Positions 8,887-17,476 of a stretch of DNA of 64,000 bases are shown here, piece after piece. The stretch spans positions 248,001 to 312,000 of the forward strand of contig CBDBND010000034.1 of the NCBI GenBank assembly GCA_965207985.1. The letters are read 5' to 3'. Made by a program: the position numbers and the translations under genes. The notes beneath the pieces are model-generated. The model ran no database searches. It was not told where the DNA came from and worked only from the letters and a program-made list of their open reading frames with translations. Source of the stretch: CBDBND01 sp965207985. GTDB lineage: Bacteria; Pseudomonadota; Alphaproteobacteria; Rhodospirillales; Rhodospirillaceae. The first letter of the stretch is position 1; each line of letters opens with the position of its first letter.

Positions 8887-9258
8887 ATGCCTAGACCTGC
8901 CAAAAGCGCCGATGAACTGTCCGTTGCCGTCAGCGTGTCCGCCGAGACCTTGGCGCTTATTGACGTCCACGTGGCGCGGGTTTTTGACCCGCCTCGCACG
9001 CATTACGAGCGCTCAAAATTTCGCCGGAGGGTGATTGACTCACTCGTTTTCGCGAACCTGACACACGAGGCACGGCACCCGCTTTTTATAGAAGTAGTAG
9101 CACCTATCGGGAAAATCATTGACGAATACGACCGAGACGTGGCGGAGCAGTGGGTGGCCGCTGAAAAGCTGAGGATAAATCAGGAAGCGCCCAAGGCCTT
9201 GAGGGCAGTGCTTGAAGACAACCGCAAGGAACGCCAGGCGCGGCGGAAGGAGTCTTAA
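8887..9258 (+). CDS. Small putative ribbon-helix-helix protein of the integrative element
   Basis: 123 residues, not assigned to a named family. The N-terminus (LSVAVSVSAETLALIDVHV... RSKFRRRVIDSLV, residues ~11-55) has a beta-strand, helix and helix arrangement resembling ribbon-helix-helix regulators. The C-terminal third is a charged helix ending RKERQARRKES. Its TAA stop (9256-9258) is also the TNA target of the IS remnant that follows. A role as regulator of the element is inference. Confidence 0.55.
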   Translation: MPRPAKSADELSVAVSVSAETLALIDVHVARVFDPPRTHYERSKFRRRVIDSLVFANLTHEARHPLFIEVVAPIGKIIDEYDRDVAEQWVAAEKLRINQEAPKALRAVLEDNRKERQARRKES

Positions 9259-9345
9259 GAGTCTGGCCGGAAAAGAATCGTTTATTTTCATAACCTTGCT
9301 AGTCTACGGATGAAGACTTGGATGCTGGCGATCAGGAGCCAGGCA
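9259..9345 (-). mobile_element. Remnant of the right end of the 52.2-kb IS (87 bp)
   Basis: The sequence is the reverse complement of the last 87 bp of the complete IS at 52245-53175, beginning exactly at its terminal GAGTCTGGCCGG and preceded by TAA, a TNA-type target. The match stops at 9345, where the integrase sequence begins. It contributes the codons for the first residues of the present integrase frame. Confidence 0.9.
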
Positions 9346-10013
9346 CCGTCCGAAAAGAACTCGGCGTGCTTCAAGCGGCAATTAATTTTTGTCACGCAGA
9401 AGGCTACCTGACTGCTGCACCCAAAGTGAGATTGCCAGCCAAGCCGCCCGCCCGTGATCGTTGGCTGACCCGCGACGAAGCTGCCCGCCTTCTGAGATCC
9501 GCCTATCGTAATCCAAAGGCAAAACACTTAGCGCGGTTCATCCTGGTCGCGCTCTACACCGGCACAAGGTCTGAGGCGATTTTGGGCTTGCGCTTCATGG
9601 CGCATACCGGCGGCGGTTGGGCCGACACAGGAGCGGGTCTGATATACCGGAGGTCTGCCGATCAAGCAGAAACCAAAAAGCGACAACCCCCTGTGCCGAT
9701 TCCACGTTCCCTGCTGGCCCATCTTCGCCGCTGGGAGCGGAATGGTGCTCGGTTCGTTGTCGAGGTTGATGGGCAGCGCGTGGCGGGCGTCAAGCATTCT
9801 TGGTCCACTGCGCTCAAGGAAGCGGGAATCGAGCATTGCACGCGACACGACTTAAGACACACAGCGATTACTTGGGCGATGCAAAAGGGCATGGATCGAT
9901 GGACCGCATCCGGCTTCTTCGGCATCACTATGGACATGCTTGAGTCAACGTATGGGCATCATCATCCGGAATACTTGAGGAGTGCCGCCGAGATCATGAG
10001 CCGGCGGGATTAA
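9318..10013 (+). pseudogene. Tyrosine recombinase/integrase, N-terminally truncated by an IS scar
   Basis: 231 codons remain, of which the first ~9 are translated from IS sequence. The true integrase starts near 9346 within the core-binding domain (TVRKELGVLQAAINFCHAEG). The catalytic domain is complete: Arg in GTRSEA, HDLRHTA supplying His and Arg, and the nucleophile Tyr in ESTYGHH. Full-length family members have roughly 100-150 more N-terminal residues for arm and core binding. The gene ends ~100 nt before the att repeat. It probably cannot drive excision. Confidence 0.85.
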
Positions 10014-10114
10014 TCGTTTCTGTGACATGTCACAGAAACAGCCACTTTGAAAGGCGCTGAACGTGAACGAAAAGGGCATAAAACACGTAACACAAGGTAA
10101 ACAAACGGCTCTTA

Positions 10115-10165
10115 ACTGTCTTCGGGAGGTAGGGGCCGGTGGTTCGAATCCACTCACTCCGACCA
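10115..10165 (+). repeat. att repeat, distal end of integrative element
   Basis: 51 bp matching the 3' half of tRNA-Pro (8243-8293) with a single C-to-T change in the anticodon stem. There is no 5' tRNA half here, so it is not a functional tRNA. Confidence 0.88.
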
Positions 10166-10314
10166 TTCTTAACGTCAAACTCTGCACCCAATACACTTTG
10201 TTTTTCTCCCAAAGCGGACCTAGACAGGCATGAGTGACGTGCTGTGGTGGCGCGCGTAAAGCTTAATCGCGACAAAACACAGTAAAAAGCCGGGCAGCGC
10301 GCGCATGTCTTTGG

Positions 10315-11916
10315 TTACCGGGTCGTCGGGTTAAACCAACCGGCGGCTTCGGCCTCGCTCCATATCTTCTGCATCACGGCCCCCGCTCGCTGCGCTATCT
10401 GTTGTTGATCGTCCAGCACGAAACGACCGCCGTAGATCTGAAGCTGTCCGTCGGTCATCGTGTGCGCGACCGACAAGCCGTTGGTAAAGAGCAGGTTGTA
10501 AACCGGTTGCGGCGGCACCGCGCCGCTACCGACTAGGAAGCCCGTTACGTCTATCGTCACGAGGTCAGCTTTGGCCCCGACGGCGATACGACCAATGTCT
10601 TCTCGGCCCACGATAGCCGCGCCGTTGACGGTCGCAGCGCGCATGGCATCCCAGATGTTCGGCTTTTTCAGGGGAACGGAGCTCACATCGGGGTGCGGCA
10701 GCAGTGAGTAACGGGCGCCGCCGTACATGACCGCAAGTTTGATGGCCTCCACGTAGTCGCCAGAAAACTCAAGACCAATGCTTGTATTCATACCCGCAGC
10801 CAGCGCTTCCGGCCACCAGCGCGGCGCGGAAGTACCGTTGACGCCCGCCTGCCAGGGGCAGTAGCCGAACGTGGCCTTCTTCTCTACCAGGATGGGCAGC
10901 TCGGCCACCGGATCGACGCTGCGCAGGTGAGCGACGATCAACGGCCCGTCGTACCAGCCGAACTCGTCGATCCATTCTGTGGGTGTCTTGCCCCATAGCC
11001 GCCGAATCTCTCTAATCTCGCGAGGACTTTGCGAGAGATGGGTATGGATGCCGTTGCCCAGCTCTTTGGCGGCGTCGCTAATAGCCTGCATAGCCTTGGG
11101 AGTAAGCGTATCGGGCGCATGGGGACCCATTTGCATCTGAATGCGGCCGTTCTCGGTAACGTTGTGCGCCACCGACCACGTGCGAATCGCTTCGATCTCC
11201 GCCAGGGTTTCTGACTCTGAGTCGAATAGCGCTTGATCGTCGTCTCGATACCAGATGGGGGGTAAACGACTCCAGCCCGGCGTCATCGCGCTGAGGTACT
11301 CGCGGGTTTGGTACTTTTGCGCCGCCGCCAGATGAGCCTTGCCTTGCTCGAGGCTGAGGGCCTGTTCGAACCGTGTGGTGCAGCCGCCGCGCAGAGACTC
11401 TGCGAGACGGTAGAGGGTCAGATGGGTGCGATCATCCTCGTCGAGCAGATCGCCAATCGTCATTGGACGGCCCGGCCTTTCCGCTCCCGGATGCCCCACC
11501 ACGCCGCGGCCAAGGTCAACGATATTGGTGTGTGTGTGGCCGGAGATAAAACCCGGGGTCAAGAGCTGACCATGACAGCGCAGCCGCTGATCATTTCCGA
11601 CGCGGTGCCCGTCCCGGATTTCCGCGATATGCCCCTGCTCCACGACGACTGAGTGATCCCGCAGCAGCTTAAATTCGCCCCCACTCTCCCCCTCGTCCCA
11701 CGCCAGCACCCAGCTCGGCTCGATGACCAAGGGTTTGTCGGCGCGTGGGAGCGTAGGCTTGTCGTCGGACGCTGCGTTGGCTTCCGTTGCACCCAGTGCA
11801 CCGAGACCGAGTGCTGTGGCGCCGCTCTGAAGTAGACCGCGGCGGGTGAACGAAATTGCAGCGTCGGCGCTGCAAGCGGGACAACCGACTTCGAAAGGAC
11901 CCGTGTAACTAGACAT
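10315..11916 (-). CDS. Tat-exported amidohydrolase (ATZ/TRZ/cytosine-deaminase-like)
   Basis: 533 residues. A twin-arginine signal (FTRRGLLQSGATALGLGAL) lies at residues ~23-48 after an unusual N-terminal extension containing CPAC. Metal-site motifs are SGHTHTN, HTHLSQS and VAHLRS, with a C-terminal composite beta domain containing IAVGAKADLVTID. The Asp normally found in LGTDG-type motifs is not obvious; the corresponding stretch reads SIGLEFSGDY. The protein probably hydrolyses or deaminates a small amide or heterocycle in the periplasm; the substrate is unknown. It is a single gene, divergent from the next hydrolase. Confidence 0.85.
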   Translation of the reverse strand: MSSYTGPFEVGCPACSADAAISFTRRGLLQSGATALGLGALGATEANAASDDKPTLPRADKPLVIEPSWVLAWDEGESGGEFKLLRDHSVVVEQGHIAEIRDGHRVGNDQRLRCHGQLLTPGFISGHTHTNIVDLGRGVVGHPGAERPGRPMTIGDLLDEDDRTHLTLYRLAESLRGGCTTRFEQALSLEQGKAHLAAAQKYQTREYLSAMTPGWSRLPPIWYRDDDQALFDSESETLAEIEAIRTWSVAHNVTENGRIQMQMGPHAPDTLTPKAMQAISDAAKELGNGIHTHLSQSPREIREIRRLWGKTPTEWIDEFGWYDGPLIVAHLRSVDPVAELPILVEKKATFGYCPWQAGVNGTSAPRWWPEALAAGMNTSIGLEFSGDYVEAIKLAVMYGGARYSLLPHPDVSSVPLKKPNIWDAMRAATVNGAAIVGREDIGRIAVGAKADLVTIDVTGFLVGSGAVPPQPVYNLLFTNGLSVAHTMTDGQLQIYGGRFVLDDQQQIAQRAGAVMQKIWSEAEAAGWFNPTTR

Positions 11917-12045
11917 TCCTCCCCCTACCTATTGGTCACTCGTGGCGCTACGTCTCGAGCGGCTCACTCGCAGAAAAAGCCGTCTTCACGGAGGGGGCGG
12001 CAGTAATCGCCCCAACCCCATCCGCGCCAGTAGTCTACCAGGCCG

Positions 12046-12073
12046 ATGTCCGCTTTGGGTCATAAGCGGACAT
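12046..12073. repeat. Perfect palindromic repeat element (MSALGHKRT-type)
   Basis: ATGTCCGCTT at 12046-12055 and AAGCGGACAT at 12064-12073 form a 10-bp perfect stem around TGGGTCAT. Translated in frame it reads MSALGHKRT, a peptide that I recall as a recurrent spurious annotation arising from a dispersed alphaproteobacterial repeat. It lies in the divergent intergenic region upstream of the hydrolase. Confidence 0.7.
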
Positions 12074-12153
12074 GTGAAACTGATTCTGCAACATTTTCAT
12101 ATTGTGTACGCAACGGATTCGGGCACTCTGTAGCTGACAGGGAGGATACAGCC

Positions 12154-13143
12154 ATGGTTGAAATGACCACCAAAACAGCACGCCGCGGTGCGCTTGCGGC
12201 CGGTGCCGGTCTGATGTTGACGGGCGTGGCAGGCCCGGCCGCGCACGCGGCAGAAAGCGCTGGTGCTCATCCCGCCGGTCGTTGGCAGGGCCTCGGCGTC
12301 ATGAAGGGAAGCTCACGCGGCTACGTCGCCACGCCGATGGGTCAGGTGCACTACATCGCACAGTCGCCTGCGGGCGGCGGTGGGAGGCCCCTGGTGCTTC
12401 TGCATCAGTCGCCATGGTTTTCCATCCAGTTCGCCAAGGCACTGCCGCTGTTTGCCGCGCGCGGGTTTGCCACTGTTGCGCCCGACCGCCTGGGATTCGG
12501 CTTGTCCGATGCACCCGATACGCCGCCGACCGTGGACGATTACGCCGACAACCTAGCGGACACGTTCGATGCGCTCGGCATTGACCAGGCGGCCGTGGTC
12601 GGTCATCACACCGGTGCCGGCGTCGCTGCGGCGCTGGCATCCCGGCATCCCGGCAAGGTCAGCCGGCTGGTGCTCGACGGCGTGCCGTTCTATTCGGCCG
12701 AGGAACGCGCCGAACGGCTGGCACGGCCCCATTGGGACCGCTGGCTCGAACACGACGGTGCGCATCTCAAGGCCCGCTTCGACGCGCGCGCCAACCGCAA
12801 GGGCCGGCAGCTGCGGGCGGTGGGCGTGGACACCGAACAGGAGAGCGCCTGGCTCGAAGGCGTGCAGTGGTCGGTGATGTGCTTGTTTCTGGCCGGCGAG
12901 ACCGAGTGGTACGGCCACAACGCCGCCTTCTCTTACGATATGACCGAGGCGCTGCGCGGGATTGCCGCTCCGACTCTGATCGTCTCCTACACCGAGGACA
13001 CGCTGTACGAGATGAACAAGCGCGCCCAAGAGCTGCGGCCCGACTTCGAATTGATCACCTTCGAGGGCGGCCACGCGCAGATGCCCTATGACGAGCCGCA
13101 GCATTGGGTCGACGCGGTCGCGCCCTTCCTGGAAGCGGGATGA
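12154..13143 (+). CDS. Tat-exported alpha/beta-hydrolase with atypical nucleophile elbow
   Basis: 329 residues from the ATG at 12154, chosen because GGAGG lies 8 nt upstream and because the protein then begins with a Tat-like signal (TARRGALAAGAGLML). An alpha/beta-hydrolase fold is indicated by HYIA...VLLHQSPW, APDRLGFGLSD and the C-terminal TLIVSYTEDT...GGHAQMPYDEP. The elbow reads VGHHTGAG instead of G-x-S-x-G, so His occupies the nucleophile position. The closest relative in the window is the hydrolase at 14622-15464, which also has His there. The substrate is unknown. Confidence 0.83.
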   Translation: MVEMTTKTARRGALAAGAGLMLTGVAGPAAHAAESAGAHPAGRWQGLGVMKGSSRGYVATPMGQVHYIAQSPAGGGGRPLVLLHQSPWFSIQFAKALPLFAARGFATVAPDRLGFGLSDAPDTPPTVDDYADNLADTFDALGIDQAAVVGHHTGAGVAAALASRHPGKVSRLVLDGVPFYSAEERAERLARPHWDRWLEHDGAHLKARFDARANRKGRQLRAVGVDTEQESAWLEGVQWSVMCLFLAGETEWYGHNAAFSYDMTEALRGIAAPTLIVSYTEDTLYEMNKRAQELRPDFELITFEGGHAQMPYDEPQHWVDAVAPFLEAG

Positions 13144-13213
13144 AATCTAAATCAAGAGCCTGCCCGGGCATGACAGTGGGGGTAAATTTGGAGGTATGCG
13201 TTTTTGATTTTTC

Positions 13214-14629
13214 CTAACCAGTGTTTTGTTGTTTCAGCTTGAGTTCTTCCAGCTTTTCTTTTGACAGGGTGTACTGAGTCAAGAGACAGAGACAGATCAC
13301 TTCCACCGTAAACGGAATGAAAGCGATAGCGTAACGAATCGCTGTTATGGCTGACTCGGGCTGCACCACGTCAACGTCTCCGGTCGATTGCACATACCCC
13401 ATGGCACCGAGGAAGGTTCCGATCATTGCAAATCCCAAAGCGGTGGCTAGCTTTTCCACCGTCGTATAGAGACCGGCCAAGACCCCTTCCCTACGTAACC
13501 CCGTTTTTAAGTAGTCGTATTCGATGGTGTCAGGCAGAAGCGCCTGACCCATGAGCAGAACACCACCGGCGGCACATCCTGCAATGACGGCGCGGCCAAA
13601 GAGGAGAACCAAGGGTTCACCGGGCCCAGCCAAAAGCCAGCTCAAAGGCGTGATCATGGCAACGCAGAGGGCCACCATGTAGGTATTTCGCTTGCCGATC
13701 CGCGCGCTGACCCACAGCCACAACGGTTGACTGAACATGAGGGACAGTTGCGTGCATAAGGCAAAGGTGCCGAGAAAGGCGTAAGAGATTTCCAAGATGT
13801 ACGTAAAGAAGAACGGCATGATTGAAGACACACCGAGATTGAGTAGGGTACAGAACTTGATGGCTAAGAGCAGAAAGAACGGCCTGTTCTGTGCAGCTAG
13901 TCGAACCTGTTCAATGAAATTGACACTTTTTTCGTTTTGCCGTGTGGTAAACGGTGCATTGCGCGTGGCCAAAAAGCAGACAATGGCCGCACCGAGAATG
14001 ATGGGTGCCAGGAAGTAAGACATCATCCTATGTCCTTCCTCGCCCCCGCCAAACTCGCTGATGATTAAGGGTCCTGCGAACGAGGCCAGCATGCCCGACA
14101 ACGCGACCGCATAGATGCGATACGACATGAGCTCCGAGCGTTGATCATATCCATGCGTCATCTCGGCGGGCATAGCGAGGTAAGGCACATTGAAGATCGT
14201 ATATGCTGTCGCAAAGAGAATAAGTACGGACGCCATGTAAATGACACGGCCACCCTCCCCAAGTGCGGAAGGAATGCTGAAGATGGCGACCATTGAAACA
14301 GCCAGCAAAATACCGCCGAGCAGCAAATAGGGTCTACGGCGGCCGAACCGAGCCGGTGTGTGATCACTGATGACCCCCATTACCGGATCGGTGATCGTGT
14401 CGTAAATTTTAGATACGGCAATGATAAAACCGGCAGTGGCCGCGCCGATGCCGACAAAATCGGTCATGAAACGGAGTACCAGCATGTTTTGCGCGGTCAG
14501 ACCTATGGCCACACTTAGGGTCCCCAACCCCCAACCGGCTTTCATATAAAGAGGTAGAGATTCTATTTGCTGTTTTTGTGCCTCGGCGCTTAAGCGTGGG
14601 GATGTATTGTTAGAAATTGTATCAACCAT
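13214..14629 (-). CDS. GPH-family (MelB-like) MFS cation symporter
   Basis: 471 residues and about 12 membrane segments. Characteristic glycoside-pentoside-hexuronide features are the N-terminal KAGWGLGTL, the loop DTITDPVMGVISDHTPARFGRRRP, and MPAEMTHGYDQR. I chose the ATG at 14629: it overlaps the TGA of the upstream hydrolase by 8 nt, indicating translational coupling, whereas a longer reading would run far into that gene. It is the last gene of a four-gene operon with two PhyH-like dioxygenases and a hydrolase, and presumably imports a sugar-like or organic substrate for them with Na+ or H+. Confidence 0.88.
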   Translation of the reverse strand: MVDTISNNTSPRLSAEAQKQQIESLPLYMKAGWGLGTLSVAIGLTAQNMLVLRFMTDFVGIGAATAGFIIAVSKIYDTITDPVMGVISDHTPARFGRRRPYLLLGGILLAVSMVAIFSIPSALGEGGRVIYMASVLILFATAYTIFNVPYLAMPAEMTHGYDQRSELMSYRIYAVALSGMLASFAGPLIISEFGGGEEGHRMMSYFLAPIILGAAIVCFLATRNAPFTTRQNEKSVNFIEQVRLAAQNRPFFLLLAIKFCTLLNLGVSSIMPFFFTYILEISYAFLGTFALCTQLSLMFSQPLWLWVSARIGKRNTYMVALCVAMITPLSWLLAGPGEPLVLLFGRAVIAGCAAGGVLLMGQALLPDTIEYDYLKTGLRREGVLAGLYTTVEKLATALGFAMIGTFLGAMGYVQSTGDVDVVQPESAITAIRYAIAFIPFTVEVICLCLLTQYTLSKEKLEELKLKQQNTG

Positions 14630-15464
14630 CGGATTGCTCAATAAACCGAGCCAGCATGTCCGCATACGCATGCAAGTCAGTCTCGGATTGATCGCCAGTC
14701 ATGCGATACAAGGGATGAGGCTTGTCAAACAAATGTTCCGTGGCATTGGGGACGAGCTTCATAGCCGCTTCATGATAGCCCGCCAGGGTATCTGTCGGCG
14801 AACCGACGATAAGAACGAATTGGGATAATGCGGCCAATTTCTTATCCGTATCAAACTCAAAGAACGCCTTGGCAGTACCGGGTTTATACGTAGCCCTGAC
14901 AAACGCAACGAACGATTCGAGAAAATCGTTTTCAGACGACAACGCGAGTTTTGCGTCTGGATCCAGTTTTGTCAGCATACCATACGTTTGCTTCCAGAGA
15001 CCCAAAACGGCCGTCCCGTCTTCGGTCATAGGGTCGGGGGTTATATTTTTGGCGAAGCGTTGCAGGCGTTCATCAGCATCCCAAACGGGAATTCCATCTA
15101 AGACGAGTTTTTTGATTTGATCAGGCCTGCGCAAAGCGATATCTGCAGCGATCAAAGATGTGAAATGGCCACCGACGAGAATTTCCGGTTGCAGTGACAG
15201 ACGGTCGAAAGCCTCCAATAGGTTGTCAGAGAAATCGCCGACCAACCACTCACCATCGCGTTCGTCCGAACGGCCATAGCCCATGAGATCAAACGCGTAA
15301 CAGGCATATCCTTTATCAGCCAACAGCGGCATGACCGGTTCAAACATGCGGCTACCGAAGGGAAGCAGTTGAAGCAAAATAACGGGCCGCCCCGTTCCGG
15401 CCTGTCGATAGTGAATTTGCCCACGCGTGGTCTCTACATAGGCTTTAATCACTTTATCGGTCAT
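14622..15464 (-). CDS. Alpha/beta-hydrolase with atypical nucleophile elbow
   Basis: 280 residues, no signal peptide. The fold is shown by GQIHYRQAGTGRPVILLQ, YAFDLMGYGRSDE and LIVGSPTDT. The elbow reads VGGHFTSL, so both the Ser nucleophile and the Gly at +2 are replaced (His and Thr). The start codon overlaps the stop of the upstream PhyH gene by 4 nt (ATGA) and the stop overlaps the transporter start by 8 nt, so the protein is made with them. It may be a non-hydrolytic or unusual lyase/esterase acting in the cytoplasm on the imported compound (inference). Confidence 0.85.
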   Translation of the reverse strand: MTDKVIKAYVETTRGQIHYRQAGTGRPVILLQLLPFGSRMFEPVMPLLADKGYACYAFDLMGYGRSDERDGEWLVGDFSDNLLEAFDRLSLQPEILVGGHFTSLIAADIALRRPDQIKKLVLDGIPVWDADERLQRFAKNITPDPMTEDGTAVLGLWKQTYGMLTKLDPDAKLALSSENDFLESFVAFVRATYKPGTAKAFFEFDTDKKLAALSQFVLIVGSPTDTLAGYHEAAMKLVPNATEHLFDKPHPLYRMTGDQSETDLHAYADMLARFIEQSDG

Positions 15465-16417
15465 GCGGACTTGAGATCTTCCACATAGCGGGACTTGGGC
15501 ATCTCCTTATCCAAAGTGTCGTGATAACCCTTTTTCGGTTCCAAGGTGATGTGGGTGGTGAACTGCCCTGTCTTGCGGGCCAAATTGCCTTCGTTCCTTC
15601 GCCATACGATGGGAAATTGTTCGTCCGACGGTGGGGATCCAACTTCCAGCTGGGGGTCATGGGTGGACGCTTCCATTTCATTATAAATGCTGCCCTGCCA
15701 TGTGACGTCGTCGCCCAACCAGCGGGACGAATGAGCAATGCGGATTCCGGCACCGCCGGTGCGGTGATGGGAGGCGTGAATCGTGTAAGGGTTGACCACG
15801 AGCACGTCTCCCTTTTTGACCGGCCACGATTTCAGTTCGTAGCCGTTATCGGCGAGGTAGTCGGGAATCCCGGTGGGTTCGCGGTAGCCTTCCAACAAGG
15901 GTAATCCGGACTTCTGTGCCGGTGAGCGAAACATGAAGCCGGTGTTCTTGTGGGAGCCAAGCGCGGTGATTAACGGCGCGTTGTCCATGTCCACGTCGGT
16001 CAGCGCCAACCAGAAGGACGGCAGTTGGGTGCCTTTGAACCCAAAAGCCGCGACGTCATGGTGCAACGGCGTGGCCGCTTCTTTTTCCGTGCCCTCCTTG
16101 CAAAAGAAATTGTCGAAATAAAACCGGATGGTATCCGACTGAATGACTTGTCCAACGATTTCCGCCACCGGTGATTCGATGGCCCACTTACGGTAAAACG
16201 GATGGCGCAGAATGACGTTTTGGATACCCAAGTTCCCGTTTCGCCTAACGACAGGATAATCCGTCGAGCCGGCCTCCCAATTGCTCATGATTTCTTCATA
16301 TCCATCAAGCAGACCGTCGATCCAATAAGAGTCGAACGGCTGTTCCAGCTGGACCGCGCCATGGTCGGCGTAATAGTCAATGAGATGTTGCGGTATTTCG
16401 TATTCGAAGTCAGTCAT
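15461..16417 (-). CDS. Phytanoyl-CoA dioxygenase (PhyH) family Fe(II)/2-oxoglutarate enzyme
   Basis: 318 residues from the ATG at 16417 (MTDFEYEIPQHLIDYY). A longer reading frame exists but would extend into the preceding gene. The iron ligands are visible as HHD in TPLHHDVAAF and the distal His in YTIHASHH; the 2-oxoglutarate-binding Arg is probably in RIAHSSRWLGDD. The family hydroxylates small molecules. The gene lies 31 nt after the first PhyH gene of the operon and overlaps the hydrolase start by 4 nt. Confidence 0.88.
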   Translation of the reverse strand: MTDFEYEIPQHLIDYYADHGAVQLEQPFDSYWIDGLLDGYEEIMSNWEAGSTDYPVVRRNGNLGIQNVILRHPFYRKWAIESPVAEIVGQVIQSDTIRFYFDNFFCKEGTEKEAATPLHHDVAAFGFKGTQLPSFWLALTDVDMDNAPLITALGSHKNTGFMFRSPAQKSGLPLLEGYREPTGIPDYLADNGYELKSWPVKKGDVLVVNPYTIHASHHRTGGAGIRIAHSSRWLGDDVTWQGSIYNEMEASTHDPQLEVGSPPSDEQFPIVWRRNEGNLARKTGQFTTHITLEPKKGYHDTLDKEMPKSRYVEDLKSA

Positions 16418-16448
16418 GGTCTGGTCCTGGTCAAGGACTTGAATTCCT

Positions 16449-17327
16449 TCAGGTGGAGCGCCAAACGATAGGAAAGTCTTCCGTTGATGGCGGTGCGTCT
16501 TGGACGATGTTATCGAACCGTTTGTCATCGGGGTACTCAAACGTCATCTCGCGTAACTTCCAGCGGATGTCGTCGCCGAGCCAGCGTGATGTCAGACCAA
16601 TGCGTCGTCCAGCCTTAGGATGCGGCTCCGCAGATGCATGATAAGTGCGAGGATGAATAACGAGACAATCCCCAGCCTCCATTGTCCAGGTTCTGATGGT
16701 AGTCGCTGGGTCGTTGACAACTTTTTCAATCTCCACCAATTCAGCGTAGTTCTCAGGCAGGACCTTTACGTCCTCCTTGCCGAATACTGGCCGGAAATGG
16801 CGTGTGTCCTTGTGACTGCCCGCAACGGTGATCAGCGGCGCATTTTCAGGTCCCACATCGGTCGCTGCGATCCAGAAGGATGGCAGCATTTCACCCATGA
16901 AAGAGAACGACCCCGCATCTGTGTGCCAGGGTGTGGCCGCCGAAGGCGGTGCGTCCGCGTCTTTGCAAAAACTATGGTCCCACCAAAACTGAAGCGTCTT
17001 CGCTCCGATCACCTGACCGATAATGTCCGCCGTTGGAGAGTCCGTTACCCAAGTTCTAAAGTCAGGATCGAAGAACGCTGCATGGCGGATGCCGAAATGT
17101 CCGCCCTGGCCATAGGAATAGGTTAATGGCGGATAGCCGTCAGGATGTTCGATCTTGGCGGATTTTCCAGTGGGCGTTTCTTCGGCCACAACTTCCAACC
17201 GCTCTTGCAGCCGATCATGGGCCGCGAGCAACCGTGGCACCCACTCTGTGAAAGCGCCCTTGACACAGGTCGCACCCTCTTCCCGGTAGGTTTCAATGTC
17301 GTTTGAATCGACCTTGAAGCGTTGCAC
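16449..17327 (-). CDS. Phytanoyl-CoA dioxygenase (PhyH) family protein
   Basis: 292 residues and the first gene of the minus-strand operon. The iron-binding motif HTD is in TPWHTDAGSF and the distal His in RTYHASAEP; the C-terminal SRWLGDDIRWK is shared with the two other PhyH genes here. A divergent PhyH gene starts 149 nt away on the other strand, so the three paralogues may be co-regulated from one intergenic region (17328-17476). The substrate is unknown; three paralogues could act successively or on related substrates. Confidence 0.88.
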   Translation of the reverse strand: MQRFKVDSNDIETYREEGATCVKGAFTEWVPRLLAAHDRLQERLEVVAEETPTGKSAKIEHPDGYPPLTYSYGQGGHFGIRHAAFFDPDFRTWVTDSPTADIIGQVIGAKTLQFWWDHSFCKDADAPPSAATPWHTDAGSFSFMGEMLPSFWIAATDVGPENAPLITVAGSHKDTRHFRPVFGKEDVKVLPENYAELVEIEKVVNDPATTIRTWTMEAGDCLVIHPRTYHASAEPHPKAGRRIGLTSRWLGDDIRWKLREMTFEYPDDKRFDNIVQDAPPSTEDFPIVWRST

Positions 17328-17476
17328 GGTGTTCAGACTCCTCTTGGCATATGGCCAAGACTAGACGGATAATCTTTCTCGAAGCAGTTACTTTAAAAGA
17401 TTTCCAAGACCTGAATACAAACTAATATTTTTTCGCTATTCATGACTCTAGATCATAGGCCAAAGGGAGCTCACCG
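17328..17476. promoter_or_regulatory. Divergent promoter region between two PhyH genes
   Basis: 149-nt AT-rich region between divergently transcribed dioxygenase genes, with an AT-rich core around 17415-17445 (AATATTTTTTCGC). A GGGAG ribosome site precedes the TTG start at 17477. I cannot assign individual promoter elements with confidence. Confidence 0.45.

Larger units (their letters stand above)
8243..10165 (+). mobile_element. Decayed integrative element at tRNA-Pro
   Basis: The element is bounded by two 51-bp direct repeats that differ at one base: 8243-8293 inside the intact tRNA-Pro gene and 10115-10165. Between them lie iteron-like repeats, a small putative DNA-binding protein, an IS fragment and a tyrosine recombinase lacking its N-terminus, only about 1.9 kb in all. 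Integration into the 3' half of a tRNA with restoration of the gene is the normal mode of such recombinases. The missing cargo and truncated integrase suggest a degenerate, immobile remnant. Confidence 0.85.

Noticed and set aside
10115..10165. Second tRNA-Pro gene
   Set aside because: Only the 3' half is present; the acceptor 5' strand and D arm are missing, so it is an att repeat.
12046..12153. N-terminal extension of the hydrolase beginning MSALGHKRT
   Set aside because: It is translated from a palindromic repeat; the ATG at 12154 has GGAGG and directly starts a Tat signal.
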